A DNA stretch of 58,417 bases from Clostridiales bacterium (GTDB lineage: Bacteria; Bacillota; Clostridia; Christensenellales; Pumilibacteraceae): the NCBI GenBank assembly GCA_029070965.1, contig JAIEBI010000034.1, positions 1 to 58,417 of the forward strand, read 5' to 3'. The notes under the pieces were generated by a model that did no database searches, was not told where the DNA came from, and was given only the letters and a program-made list of their open reading frames with translations. The position numbers and the translations under genes are program-made. Positions 31,627 through 39,902 of this stretch are shown here, piece after piece. Every line of letters starts with the position of its first letter. The first letter of the stretch is position 1.

Positions 31627-32127
31627 TCAAGAAAGCTTTTCTTCTATTATCATTCTCGTAGGAAAGAATTCCCCCATTTGAATTCCGACTATCTTTGCCT
31701 TTATCGGTTTGAAAATACTACATAAACATCGCTTTGCTTGTATTACCTGTTGCTCACTGCCGCAAAAAATCGTAGCGTGCGCATGCCAAGAAAAACCGTC
31801 GGCAAAATTGTTATCGAAAAATTCATGTAAGCAACGGAGTTGTACATTGTCTTCCGGCTCGATAAACAACACTCGATTATTGAAATGATTTATTTTATTC
31901 AAGTCGATTTCAAATTCACTGCGTCGCGAGCAAGTTTCTTTTATTCTTGTTATAAGCTCTTGTTCTTCCTCGACCTTGAAGCTACCGAGCGAAATATGAA
32001 AAGGAATACCCATAGTTTGCGTTCCCGCATAACCCAAGCTCAACACGCTATCCTGCAAAGCTTTTAGCTTTTGCTGTGTCTCGTCATCAAACACAGCGAA
32101 AACAGTTAAAAATTTGTCTTGTTTCAT
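31627..32127 (-). CDS. 2H phosphoesterase (2'-5' RNA ligase family)
   Basis: The 166-aa protein has the two HxT/S motifs of the 2H phosphoesterase superfamily: HISLGSF (about residues 44-50) and HAHATIFCG (about 114-122). Their histidines form the catalytic pair that opens or closes 2',3'-cyclic or 2'-5' phosphodiester bonds in RNA or nucleotides. Length and spacing fit the LigT-like bacterial branch. The biological substrate is unknown. The ATG at 32127 is chosen for GAGGTG five bases upstream; an extension of twelve residues lacks such a site. It follows the acetyltransferase gene after 44 bases and is probably co-transcribed. Confidence 0.85.
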   Translation of the reverse strand: MKQDKFLTVFAVFDDETQQKLKALQDSVLSLGYAGTQTMGIPFHISLGSFKVEEEQELITRIKETCSRRSEFEIDLNKINHFNNRVLFIEPEDNVQLRCLHEFFDNNFADGFSWHAHATIFCGSEQQVIQAKRCLCSIFKPIKAKIVGIQMGEFFPTRMIIEEKLS

Positions 32128-32171
32128 ATAACACCTCGGCAAAAACAAAAGATACAATATCACCTATCATT

Positions 32172-32810
32172 CTATTCGTCTTTAAACAATATATCAACAT
32201 TGCCCGACTGAATATCTTTTATCATAGGCAAAATTTGTTCGGGCGGCAAATCCCACCATTTCAATTCCGATAAACGCTTGATAACCTCGTCGGAAAACCG
32301 CTTACGAATAGGTTTTGCCGGTACTCCGCCTACTATGGTATAAGGCGGCACATCCTTGGTAACAACTGCACGCGTGCCGATAATAGCACCGTCGCCTATT
32401 GTCACACCCGCCATAATTACCGCTTCATAGCCTATCCACACGTCGTTGCCGATTATGATGTCGCCTTTGTTATCCCAAGCCTTATCCGCCCAAATACCGT
32501 GTTCCCATTCCTCGTAGAATATTGGAAACGGATATGTGGAAAGCGACCGCAACGTATGGTTTGCGCTATTGAATAAAAACCGCGCACCGCAAGCAATGGA
32601 ACAAAACTTTCCTATTATCAGCCTATCGTGATTGATTGGATAATGATACAGAACGTTGTTCTTTTCAAAATCCCTCGGGTCGTTGACAAAATCGTTGTAA
32701 AACGTAAAATCGCCGACTTGAATATTCGGATTGGTTATAACGTTCTTTAAATATATAGTTTGCTTATCCTCACTGCGAGGATATATTTTTCCGCTATCCG
32801 GAATAGCCAT
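32172..32810 (-). CDS. Vat/CatB-like xenobiotic O-acetyltransferase
   Basis: The 212-aa protein is a left-handed beta-helix acetyltransferase of the Vat/CatB branch. Signatures are HYPINHDRLIIGKFCSIACGARFLFNSANH (with the probable catalytic His in NSANH, about residue 83), YPFPIF, DIIIGNDVWIGYEAVIMAGVTIGDGAIIG and PYTIVGGVPAKPIRKRFS. Vat proteins acetylate streptogramin A, and CatB-like proteins chloramphenicol. Many chromosomal members have no proven drug substrate, so resistance is not claimed. AAAGGAG precedes the ATG and a promoter (TTTACA-17-TATAAT) lies about 90 bases upstream. Confidence 0.88.
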   Translation of the reverse strand: MAIPDSGKIYPRSEDKQTIYLKNVITNPNIQVGDFTFYNDFVNDPRDFEKNNVLYHYPINHDRLIIGKFCSIACGARFLFNSANHTLRSLSTYPFPIFYEEWEHGIWADKAWDNKGDIIIGNDVWIGYEAVIMAGVTIGDGAIIGTRAVVTKDVPPYTIVGGVPAKPIRKRFSDEVIKRLSELKWWDLPPEQILPMIKDIQSGNVDILFKDE

Positions 32811-32902
32811 AATAATTCTCCTTTAAATTTATTTTGTTAGGACTATTCCGGAAAATACAATGCAAAGTTTCATTATAATAACTCCGTTTAGTAGTTGATT
32901 AT

Positions 32903-32931
32903 ATTATAGCATATATTTCCCACGCTGTAAA
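32903..32931 (-). promoter_or_regulatory. Sigma-A promoter of the acetyltransferase/2H gene pair
   Basis: TTTACA (32931-32926), a 17-bp spacer and TATAAT (32908-32903) on the minus strand, leaving an 85-base leader. Confidence 0.72.
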
Positions 32932-32951
32932 CAGTTCAAAACGCAAACGAA

Positions 32952-32978
32952 AACGGACTATCGAAAACGATAGTCCGT
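32952..32978 (-). terminator. Terminator of tRNA-Leu and of the dnaG operon
   Basis: ACGGACTATCG/CGATAGTCCGT is an 11-bp perfect stem with a four-base loop, just past the CCA end of tRNA-Leu on the minus strand, followed by TTTTCGTTTGCGTTTT. No other hairpin lies between the last gene of the dnaG operon and this site, so it may end both transcripts. Confidence 0.85.
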
Positions 32979-33062
32979 TGGTGCGGTTAACAGGACTTGA
33001 ACCTGCACGGAGTTACCACAAGATCCTTAGTCTTGCGCGTCTGCCAATTCCGCCATAACCGC
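32979..33062 (-). tRNA. tRNA-Leu (AAG)
   Basis: This 84-base type II tRNA has acceptor GCGGTTA/TAACCGC with encoded CCA (32981-32979) and a long variable arm. The anticodon stem CAAGA/TCTTG closes the loop CTAAGGA, so positions 34-36 read AAG. A34 in tRNA-Leu is uncommon in bacteria; it may be deaminated to inosine by TadA or left unmodified. Confidence 0.93.
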
Positions 33063-33074
33063 AATTGCTAACAT

Positions 33075-33103
33075 ATTGTACTAAATCGATTGAACTTTGT
33101 CAA
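33075..33103 (-). promoter_or_regulatory. Sigma-A promoter of tRNA-Leu
   Basis: TTGACA (33103-33098), a 17-bp spacer and TACAAT (33080-33075) on the minus strand, twelve bases before the tRNA. Confidence 0.88.
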
Positions 33104-33132
33104 CTTATTTTTATCGTATTACACAATAAATT

Positions 33133-33771
33133 TTACTCAAATGCCAAAATCTTTTTTAAAGTCGGTTTATCAAGTGCGTTTTCGGTGCGCATTTCCGCAT
33201 TTGCGGTTAGCGTTAAAAACTTCATTTCGTAGTCGAGGTCGGCATTCGCGTTGTACCTTCCGTCAAACGTGCCTATTCCAACATGCATTCCCCTATGCAC
33301 CGCCGCGCACACAGGTGCGAAGCCGTGACCGTACCCTGCGTCAGCTGTCGGTAACAAAATCAACGGCACGCCCTCTTGCGCCATCAGATCTAAATCGTCG
33401 TTGTCCAAACACACGCCGCCCGCTATCGTGCATTGCCCAAGTATACCAAGCTTGTGCAACAGCATAATCGGCGAAAGCTTGTACCGCGCTTCTATTATCC
33501 CCGCCTCCGTCAAGTCGAACGCCGCCCTTACCACTGCGTGTGCGTTGTTGGATAATATATAGTCGCACGCGTTTTCCAGCAAATCCTCGTCCGACATATC
33601 GGGCAAATATATATCGCTCACTCCGCCGCCCAACGATTTTGTATACGGAGTAACTATTTTTACGCCGTCCGTTATCGGCACATTATCGCAACAAGCTATA
33701 ACTCTGTCACAAGCGGTTTTTGCTTTAAGCACATTTGCAGTGCAAAGCGCATTCACTCTTTTTTCCGACAT
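33133..33771 (-). CDS. Stand-alone degenerate amidohydrolase-like protein
   Basis: The 212-aa protein resembles only the C-terminal half of the amidohydrolase superfamily (SsnA/MtaD/Atz-Trz type). AGGVCLDNDDLDLMAQEGVPLILLPTADAGYGHGFAPV (about residues 117-154) and GMHVGIGTFDGRYN line up with the family's helix, P-T-x-N and G-T-D-G regions. The HxH metal site of the N-terminal half is absent, the usual histidine before the leucine-rich helix is Gly, and GTDG reads GTFDG. A hydrolase active site is therefore not expected. There is no signal peptide. It starts four bases after the galU stop, with a weak ribosome site, and is the last protein gene of the dnaG operon. Binding of a small ligand is one possibility; the role is unknown. 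Confidence 0.7.
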   Translation of the reverse strand: MSEKRVNALCTANVLKAKTACDRVIACCDNVPITDGVKIVTPYTKSLGGGVSDIYLPDMSDEDLLENACDYILSNNAHAVVRAAFDLTEAGIIEARYKLSPIMLLHKLGILGQCTIAGGVCLDNDDLDLMAQEGVPLILLPTADAGYGHGFAPVCAAVHRGMHVGIGTFDGRYNANADLDYEMKFLTLTANAEMRTENALDKPTLKKILAFE

Positions 33772-33775
33772 TTTA

Positions 33776-34636
33776 TTATTTTCCGTTTACAACCGATTTT
33801 AAGTATTCGGCAAACTTGTCTTTTAGGTCGGGACGTTTTAGCGCAAAATCAACCGTTGCGGTGAGTGCGCCGAACTTGTCGCCCATATCATACCGCCTAC
33901 CTTCCAGCTCGTATGCATAAACCTTGCCGTCTTTAATCATAGCATAAATGGCGTCGGTAAGACTGACCTCACCGTTTACCTCCGGCACTTGCTCGATGCG
34001 CTCGTATATTTCGGGCGTGAGCACGTACCTACCGATAGCCGCATAGCGTGACGGCGGGTTTTGCTTGGGCTTTTCCACCATACCCTTGCACCACACAAAC
34101 CTACCGTCGATGCTCTTGGGATCGACTATGCCATACTTGTAAGTTTCCGTTTCTGGCACTTGCTGTACGCCAAGCACCAGTGCGGGGTGTTTGACATACG
34201 CGTCGCAAAGCTGTTTTGACGCCGAAATGTCGCTTACAATAAGGTCGTCGCCGTTAGCCATAATGAACGGTTCGTCGCCGGTAAACTCCCTTGCACACAT
34301 AATAGCGTCGCCGCTGCCGCGCGGAGTTTTTTGCAATCCGAATGTGATTTCGGCATGCTTGGTTATATTCCGCAACGTTTCAAGCACCTCGGGCTTGCGA
34401 GCCAACTGCTTTTCCAGCCGTGGATTGGGAACAAAGTATTCCTTAATCGCCTGCTTGCCCTCGCCGAGTATTATATGAATTTGGTCGATACCGCCGGCAA
34501 TAAGCTCGTCTACTATGTGCGAAAGCACGGGTGTATCGATAACCGGCATAATCTCTTTGGGAATAGCCTTGGTAGCGGGAAAAAACCTTGTACCCATGCC
34601 GCCGCACGGTATAACCGCCTTGCGTATGTTTTGCAT
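33776..34636 (-). CDS. galU: UTP-glucose-1-phosphate uridylyltransferase
   Basis: The 286-aa protein has the GalU nucleotidyltransferase signature: IPCGGMGTRFFPATKAIPKEIMPV (about residues 8-31, with the G-G-x-G-T-R UTP loop and catalytic Lys), FIMANGDDLI, PETETYKYGIV, MVEKPKQNPPS and YAYELEGRRYDMGDK. It makes UDP-glucose from UTP and glucose-1-phosphate for cell-surface glycans and galactose metabolism. The ATG at 34636 has GAGGTGATT directly before it, the full complement of the 16S tail. It follows the cdsZ gene after 13 bases. Confidence 0.96.
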   Translation of the reverse strand: MQNIRKAVIPCGGMGTRFFPATKAIPKEIMPVIDTPVLSHIVDELIAGGIDQIHIILGEGKQAIKEYFVPNPRLEKQLARKPEVLETLRNITKHAEITFGLQKTPRGSGDAIMCAREFTGDEPFIMANGDDLIVSDISASKQLCDAYVKHPALVLGVQQVPETETYKYGIVDPKSIDGRFVWCKGMVEKPKQNPPSRYAAIGRYVLTPEIYERIEQVPEVNGEVSLTDAIYAMIKDGKVYAYELEGRRYDMGDKFGALTATVDFALKRPDLKDKFAEYLKSVVNGK

Positions 34637-34649
34637 AATCACCTCGTTA

Positions 34650-35384
34650 TCAGTCGAGCAATACTATTATCCTATGGCAGTTTTCACAGCGGAACCAGCC
34701 TTGATCGTTCAACGCCGCATTGCCCTTTTGCGACAAATTCAAGCCGCAACCTCCGCAGTTAAACATATTCTTTTTGTCGTCGGCAAATGCGCGAACAATG
34801 GGCGGAAATTTATTTTCGTCCACCAGCTTGGTGTATTCTGCGAAAAGCTTGGCGTCCAACGCTTTGCGCATTTCCTCCAACTCGGCTTTGAGCTTATTCA
34901 GTTCGTCGGCTTTGGAGTTGACAAGCTTGCCGTGTTTTTCTCGCGCTTCAGCAAATCTTTGCTGTGCGGCCTTGCCCGTTTTGAGCGCGTCGGCGCGACG
35001 GTTACACACAGCTCTTGCCTTGTCTTGTATGTCGTGCATCTTTTTGTCTGCCGATTGGAACTTGGACTTTAAGCTTTCCAACCGCTTGACACGGCGTTCA
35101 AGCTCCTCCTCCGACTCGCCGCTGTCTGTATTTTCCAGTTCGGCAAGCGCGGACTCGTTATCCTCGATATATTTTTGCAGCTCGGCAAACATATCCAAAA
35201 GCACGCCCGCTTGCTGTTCGCACTCTGCTATTGCGCGCTTGGCATCGTTAAACGCGCGCTTGTACTTGTTCATTACGGCAAGCGCCTCGTCGCGTTCGAT
35301 TACGTTGTTGAGTTTGCGAAGCTCAATGTCCTTCTTTTGATAAGCGATCATCATTTTAAACGACTGTTTGGTTTTTTCGTCCAT
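34650..35384 (-). CDS. cdsZ: Coiled-coil protein with C-terminal zinc ribbon (CdsZ-like)
   Basis: The 244-aa protein is a long charged coiled coil (about residues 15-185) followed by a C4 zinc ribbon: CGGCGLNL and CENCHRI (about residues 210-240). Proteins of this plan lie next to trmK in many Firmicutes and other bacteria; the family has been called CdsZ, and its exact role is little known. There is no signal peptide. AGGAG lies eight bases before the ATG. The neighbours are trmK and galU on the same transcript. Confidence 0.88.
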   Translation of the reverse strand: MDEKTKQSFKMMIAYQKKDIELRKLNNVIERDEALAVMNKYKRAFNDAKRAIAECEQQAGVLLDMFAELQKYIEDNESALAELENTDSGESEEELERRVKRLESLKSKFQSADKKMHDIQDKARAVCNRRADALKTGKAAQQRFAEAREKHGKLVNSKADELNKLKAELEEMRKALDAKLFAEYTKLVDENKFPPIVRAFADDKKNMFNCGGCGLNLSQKGNAALNDQGWFRCENCHRIIVLLD

Positions 35385-35416
35385 GATACTCTCCTTTATT
35401 ATATTAAGAACGTAGG

Positions 35417-36031
35417 TTATGGTTGCATATTTTGCAAACGCATTACTGCCGTTACGTCGGATAGTTGTTGTTTGTTGGCGGCTGGTGCCCGTGAATACAC
35501 CGTATATAGCTGCGCCAACCGCCGTTGCAGCTCGGCGTTCGGCGTAGCGCAGTCCAAGCCGAAAAGAGTTTGCAAGCGGGATAACTCCCTTGCGCCGCCG
35601 TCCTTATCCGCGCGTATGACCGAATAGAACTTGTTGCGGTCGTATATCGGAATATCGCAGTCTATGCCATAGCCCAAATCAAGCAACGTTGTCCTAACAA
35701 GCCCGCCGTCACGATGCGGACTGAGAATAAGTGTTTTGGGCAGTACCGCCGCCGTCCGCAAAATTTGCGCAATAAGTATTCCGCCCATACCGGAAATAAT
35801 CGCCTCGTCGCACTCGTAGCCCAGCCCGTCGCAACATATAAACGTAACATTGGTTGCGCCCGCCAGTCTGACCCTTGCCTTTTGCAAGCACTTTTCGCTA
35901 ATGTCGGAGGCTATAACTCGCTCGGCTTTCGCCGTACAGTATTCGGCTATCAAGCCATGATCGCAACCGACGTCGGCAATGACCCTTGCAGGGATTATGA
36001 GCGATTTGATTAAGTCCAGCCTTTTGCTCAT
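35417..36031 (-). CDS. trmK: tRNA (adenine(22)-N(1))-methyltransferase
   Basis: The 204-aa protein is a class I S-adenosylmethionine methyltransferase. VIADVGCDHGLIAEYC (about residues 17-32) is motif I with the DVGCDHG typical of TrmK, VIASDISEKCL is motif II, and ISGMGGILIAQIL is the TrmK-specific motif IV region. It methylates N1 of adenine 22 in certain tRNAs. Length (about 200-240) and position next to rpoD match the family. The ATG follows the rpoD stop directly (TAA-ATG) with no ribosome site, so it is translated by coupling. Confidence 0.93.
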   Translation of the reverse strand: MSKRLDLIKSLIIPARVIADVGCDHGLIAEYCTAKAERVIASDISEKCLQKARVRLAGATNVTFICCDGLGYECDEAIISGMGGILIAQILRTAAVLPKTLILSPHRDGGLVRTTLLDLGYGIDCDIPIYDRNKFYSVIRADKDGGARELSRLQTLFGLDCATPNAELQRRLAQLYTVYSRAPAANKQQLSDVTAVMRLQNMQP

Positions 36032-37348
36032 TTATTTGTCGGTAAAATCCTTTAAACGCTTGGAGCGCGTGGGATTTCTCAGTTTACGAAGCGCCTTTGC
36101 CTCGATTTGACGTATGCGCTCGCGCGTTACGCCGAACTCCTTGCCGACGTCCTCCAACGTGCGCGGATGCGCGTCGTCCAGTCCGTAGCGCAAGCGGATA
36201 ACCATTTCCTCGCGCGGCGTGAGTGTGTTAAGCACTGCGGCAAGCTGTTCGCGGAGCATACCCGCTTCCGCATAATCCTGCGGCGCCTTGGACTTTTCGT
36301 CCTCCAAAAAGTCGCCCAAGTGGCTGTCCTCTTCCTCGCCGACAGGCATTTCCAGCGACACGGGGTCTTGGCTGATGCGTTGGATTTCCATTACCCGCTC
36401 GACGGGCAAATCCATTTCCTCGGCAAGCTCCTCCGGCGTAGGGTCCCTACCCAGCTTTTGCACGAGTATGCGCGTGGTGCGCGCCAGCTTGTTTATTGTT
36501 TCCACCATATGCACGGGTATGCGAATGGTGCGAGCTTGGTCGGCAATCGCACGCGTTATGGCCTGACGAATCCACCAAGTCGCATACGTGGAGAACCTGA
36601 AACCTTTGGTATAGTCGAATTTTTCCACAGCTTTCATCAAGCCGAGGTTGCCTTCCTGAATCAAGTCAAGCAGCTGCATGCCGCGACCGACGTAGCGTTT
36701 GGCTATTGCGACTACAAGTCGAAGGTTGGCTTCGGTAAGCTTGTTTTTAGCGTACTCGTCTCCTTCCGACATGCGCTTTGCCAGCTCGGTTTCCTCGTCG
36801 GCGCTCAATAGCGGAATCCTGCCTATATCTTTAAGGAACACCTTAACGGGATCGTCGGCGTTGGTTTCGCCGCTGATAAGGCTGTCAATGCTTTTAAGCT
36901 CGGCGTTTTTGACCTGACCGTCGGTTATTTCTATATCGCTTTCGCGGATAATTCGCATTGCTTCCTCGAGCTGTTGTGCGTCCGCGCCACACTCGATTGT
37001 AAGCCTTTCCCCGATTTCTATGTTCGACAAAAAGTTGCGCGTCCTACCGAGCGCAATCAGCTTGGAAAGTGCGTTGTTCATTTTTGAAGTTAGTATGGGC
37101 GCTTTCTTTCCGTCTTTAAGTATGCTTATACCGTTATCCTCGAACAGCTTGAGCGCGTAGTCCATATCGCTTGCACCCGCTTCAAGCGGCACGAGCTTGT
37201 CCAAAATAGCGTTGTACTCGATACCGTCCGCCGTTGCACTTGAAAGTAATTCGTTAAGCGCGGTGGAAATGGTTTCGGACGGCGCATACGGCGCTTCCGC
37301 TTGAACTTCTTCTACTACTTGCTTTTTGGCTTCCTTGTGTCCTCTCAT
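36032..37348 (-). CDS. rpoD: Primary sigma factor RpoD/SigA with apparent double region 1.1
   Basis: The 438-aa protein contains regions 1.2 to 4 in standard order: [17 protein letters not shown] (166-182), region 2 ([54 protein letters not shown]), region 3 (HMVETINKL) and region 4 ([33 protein letters not shown]). It is about 65 residues longer than typical Firmicutes SigA because two similar blocks, about 30-80 and 93-144, both resemble the region 1.1 fold (LNELL to [16 protein letters not shown] to [10 protein letters not shown]). AGGAG lies seven bases before the ATG, twelve bases after dnaG. It directs transcription from the TTGACA/TATAAT promoters seen throughout the window. Confidence 0.97.
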   Translation of the reverse strand: MRGHKEAKKQVVEEVQAEAPYAPSETISTALNELLSSATADGIEYNAILDKLVPLEAGASDMDYALKLFEDNGISILKDGKKAPILTSKMNNALSKLIALGRTRNFLSNIEIGERLTIECGADAQQLEEAMRIIRESDIEITDGQVKNAELKSIDSLISGETNADDPVKVFLKDIGRIPLLSADEETELAKRMSEGDEYAKNKLTEANLRLVVAIAKRYVGRGMQLLDLIQEGNLGLMKAVEKFDYTKGFRFSTYATWWIRQAITRAIADQARTIRIPVHMVETINKLARTTRILVQKLGRDPTPEELAEEMDLPVERVMEIQRISQDPVSLEMPVGEEEDSHLGDFLEDEKSKAPQDYAEAGMLREQLAAVLNTLTPREEMVIRLRYGLDDAHPRTLEDVGKEFGVTRERIRQIEAKALRKLRNPTRSKRLKDFTDK

Positions 37349-37360
37349 GTGTACACTCCT

Positions 37361-39142
37361 TTAACTGCGGTATTTCTTTAATTTGGCAAGCTCGACGTTC
37401 AATTTGCCTACCATTTCGAGATATTTGGGGTCGTTTGTTGTTTTGTGAAGATGTGAAAGATTGTCGAGTTCTTTTGTAAGCACCTCTCGGTACAGCTCGG
37501 TTTGAACGTCTACAAACTTTTGCTCGCCATCACCCGGCTTGAACTTGTAATCTTGAAGCTCGTTGAGCAGCTTGCTGTCATATCCGAACTCGTTGAATAC
37601 GTCGGTGATGCCAAAGCCTTCGTGCTGCCTGCACCAGTTATACAGCCGTTTTGAAAAGCCGTCGGGCATAGCGTCGGTGACAATTCTATCGTAATTCACG
37701 TAATCGCGTTTGAGTATTATACTCGCCAAAAAGAATTTAAGCGTGTCCGAATACTCCGCATGCTCCTCGTCAACCTGCGCGCTTTCGACGTCGCGCGTCG
37801 GCGCTTGGGCTTGCATACGCTTTGCCTTAGCCATCAAGTCGTCACGCGCTTGACGCTTTAAGTCGTCCACGGCAAAACCGGTAACTGCGGACAAGTAATT
37901 GTAATACTTATCCTGTTCGACGGCGTTGTCATGTGCGCTTATAACCTTTACCGCTTCCACAGCGAACTGCGCTTTTTTGTCGGGATCGTTTAGATCGGTG
38001 CTCGCTTTAAGCACGTCAATCTTGTGCCTAGTAAGCTGTACAGCCTCGTCCAAAAGCTTTTGGTATCCTTGCGCGCCGTCGCGCTTGATAAGATCGTCGG
38101 GGTCAAGCCCGTCGGGCAGTCGTACAACCTTGACGGTAAGTCCTACCTCGCGCAAAATATCCAGCCCGCGCATTATCGCCTTTTGTCCCGCCGTATCGCC
38201 GTCGTAGCTGATATAGATAGTGTCGGTATATTGTTTCAGCTGACGGGCATTCTTTGTGGTAAACGCCGTACCCATCGTTGCAACCGCCGTGTTAAACCCC
38301 GCTTTGTGCAAGGAAATAACGTCCATATACCCCTCTACGACGATTACGCTCGTTATCGGTTGCGCGCCAGAATTTTTGAGCTTTTTCAGCAGGTTGACGC
38401 CGTATATTACTTGAGCCTTTTCGAAAAACCACGTTTCCGAGCTGTTGCGGTACTTTGCAAAGTGCGCGTCCTTTTCCAGTGTACGCCCGCCAAACGCCAC
38501 AACGTGGTTCATATTGTCTATTACGGGAAACATAAGTCGCTTGCCGAAAACGTCGTAATACCTGCCGTCTTTTTGCTCGGCAATGCCGGCATTGTACATT
38601 TCCTCATTGGTATAGCCCTGTGACCTTAAAAATTCGAGCATTTCGGTAAAATCGAGGCTTGCGCCTAACCCGAACTTACGCACCATTTCCGGCGGGATCT
38701 CACGCGAGCGAAGATATTCGTTAAACACTTTTGCGCGCGGACTGCTTAGGTTGTCGTAATAATGCCGCGCGGCGACGCGCATAAGCTCGTACAGCCGTTC
38801 GCGCTGTTTTTTGTCCACGCGGTCGTGGGTATACGTTTTGTTTTTGGGCTTAGGCATTTCCAGCCCCGCCTGCTCGGCAAGCATTTTGAGCGCGTCTATA
38901 AACTCGATATTTTCTATCTTCATCAAAAACGACAGCGCATTGCCGCTTTCCTTACAGCCGAAGCAATGAAAAAGCTGCTTGCTCGGCGTAATGGAAAACG
39001 AGGGCTGCGTTTCATGGTGAAACGGACAGCAAGCCCAATACGTGTTGCCCTTGCGCTCGACCGAAGCATATCGCGATATCAGCGACACTATGTCCGTCTT
39101 GTCAAGCACCTTGGATATGAAATCGGAAAACTCTTTGTCCAC
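37361..39142 (-). CDS. dnaG: DNA primase
   Basis: The 593-aa protein has the N-terminal CHC2 zinc-binding motif (CPFHHETQPSF to FHCFGC, about residues 39-64), the catalytic core with RLMFPVIDN, the Toprim metal site VVVEGYMDVIS and SYDGDTAGQKA (about residues 315), and a C-terminal helicase-binding region ending KLNVELAKLKKYRS. It makes RNA primers at the replication fork. It starts at GTG with AGAGGG a few bases upstream; no ATG fits. It heads the operon dnaG-rpoD-trmK-cdsZ-galU, with a promoter at 39251-39279. Confidence 0.96.
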   Translation of the reverse strand: MDKEFSDFISKVLDKTDIVSLISRYASVERKGNTYWACCPFHHETQPSFSITPSKQLFHCFGCKESGNALSFLMKIENIEFIDALKMLAEQAGLEMPKPKNKTYTHDRVDKKQRERLYELMRVAARHYYDNLSSPRAKVFNEYLRSREIPPEMVRKFGLGASLDFTEMLEFLRSQGYTNEEMYNAGIAEQKDGRYYDVFGKRLMFPVIDNMNHVVAFGGRTLEKDAHFAKYRNSSETWFFEKAQVIYGVNLLKKLKNSGAQPITSVIVVEGYMDVISLHKAGFNTAVATMGTAFTTKNARQLKQYTDTIYISYDGDTAGQKAIMRGLDILREVGLTVKVVRLPDGLDPDDLIKRDGAQGYQKLLDEAVQLTRHKIDVLKASTDLNDPDKKAQFAVEAVKVISAHDNAVEQDKYYNYLSAVTGFAVDDLKRQARDDLMAKAKRMQAQAPTRDVESAQVDEEHAEYSDTLKFFLASIILKRDYVNYDRIVTDAMPDGFSKRLYNWCRQHEGFGITDVFNEFGYDSKLLNELQDYKFKPGDGEQKFVDVQTELYREVLTKELDNLSHLHKTTNDPKYLEMVGKLNVELAKLKKYRS

Positions 39143-39250
39143 AAACCCTCTTAATAATTCTTGCCATGATTGCCGTTTACCATAGCAATTATTAATCTAA
39201 TCGCTATACATATTCGGTAATTGCATAGACTGAGGCATTTTAGCCATAAT

Positions 39251-39279
39251 ACTTTACCATACAAATATAAAAATGTCAA
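39251..39279 (-). promoter_or_regulatory. Sigma-A promoter of the dnaG operon
   Basis: TTGACA (39279-39274), a 17-bp spacer and TAAAGT (39256-39251), preceded by TGG (extended -10), on the minus strand. The leader to the GTG is about 100 bases. Confidence 0.75.
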
Positions 39280-39307
39280 GTAAATTGTATTAAATCGACC
39301 GAATAGC

Positions 39308-39358
39308 CAAAACCCGACAAAGCATGACTGCCCTGCCGAGTTTTGAAAAGTTTGTCGG
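39308..39358 (-). terminator. Possible terminator of the lipoprotein/membrane-protein pair
   Basis: CCGACAAA/TTTGTCGG is an 8-bp stem with a 29-base loop, followed on the minus strand by GTTTTGG. It lies 24 bases after the stop at 39383. The long loop makes it uncertain. Confidence 0.4.
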
Positions 39359-39382
39359 TAATCAATATCGTTACGTTTGATT

Positions 39383-39898
39383 TTATTCCGCCTGTGCCTT
39401 ATCGCCTTTTTTGTTGAGAATAATGAACAGCACTATTAATCCGACAAGCGTCAAGCCGCCCACTACGCCGAAGCCTATCGCAAATCCGCTGTATTCGGAT
39501 AAACCCGAAGACTTTGTTTTTGCGGTAATATTACTGACCTGTACTTCAAAATAATATGAGCTTACATTGCTTCCGGCGTAATAATCAACACTCCAATACT
39601 TGCTGATATCAACAATCTCATTTCCTTTTGACTTGGCCGATGATGTAAATGTTTCCGTATTTATCAAACTATCCAAGTAATACAGCTTTAACGTATAAGA
39701 AACTTCATACATTGACGCCTCGGGAAGATATACTTGAAACTCTACACTGGCCGATACTCTGCCCAAAGAAGAATAATATGTTATATCCCCGTTGGCGCTG
39801 TCGTCAACAAAATAACCGTCCCGTCCGCCGCAAGCAACCAGCGAAAACATGCACGCAAGCGAGAATATAAGCGCTAAAAATACCTTAATCTTTTTCAT
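39383..39898 (-). CDS. Small lipoprotein with a C-terminal membrane helix
   Basis: The 171-aa protein is unrecognised. It has a lipoprotein signal (LVAC, Cys23), a beta-rich domain of about 100 residues (many Tyr and Ser, SSLGRVSASVEFQVYL, YYFEVQVSNI) and a C-terminal helix (about 140-163, GFAIGFGVVGGLTLVGLIVLFII) followed by NKKGDKAQAE. It is thus attached to the membrane at both ends with the beta domain outside. AGGAG precedes the ATG. It lies four bases after the gene for a four-helix membrane protein, which suggests a complex. Confidence 0.72.
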   Translation of the reverse strand: MKKIKVFLALIFSLACMFSLVACGGRDGYFVDDSANGDITYYSSLGRVSASVEFQVYLPEASMYEVSYTLKLYYLDSLINTETFTSSAKSKGNEIVDISKYWSVDYYAGSNVSSYYFEVQVSNITAKTKSSGLSEYSGFAIGFGVVGGLTLVGLIVLFIILNKKGDKAQAE

Positions 39899-39902
39899 AC
39901 GA

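Noticed and set aside
32172-32810. Calling the acetyltransferase a streptogramin-resistance gene
   Set aside because: The Vat/CatB fold is clear, but many chromosomal members have no drug activity and nothing in the context points to resistance.
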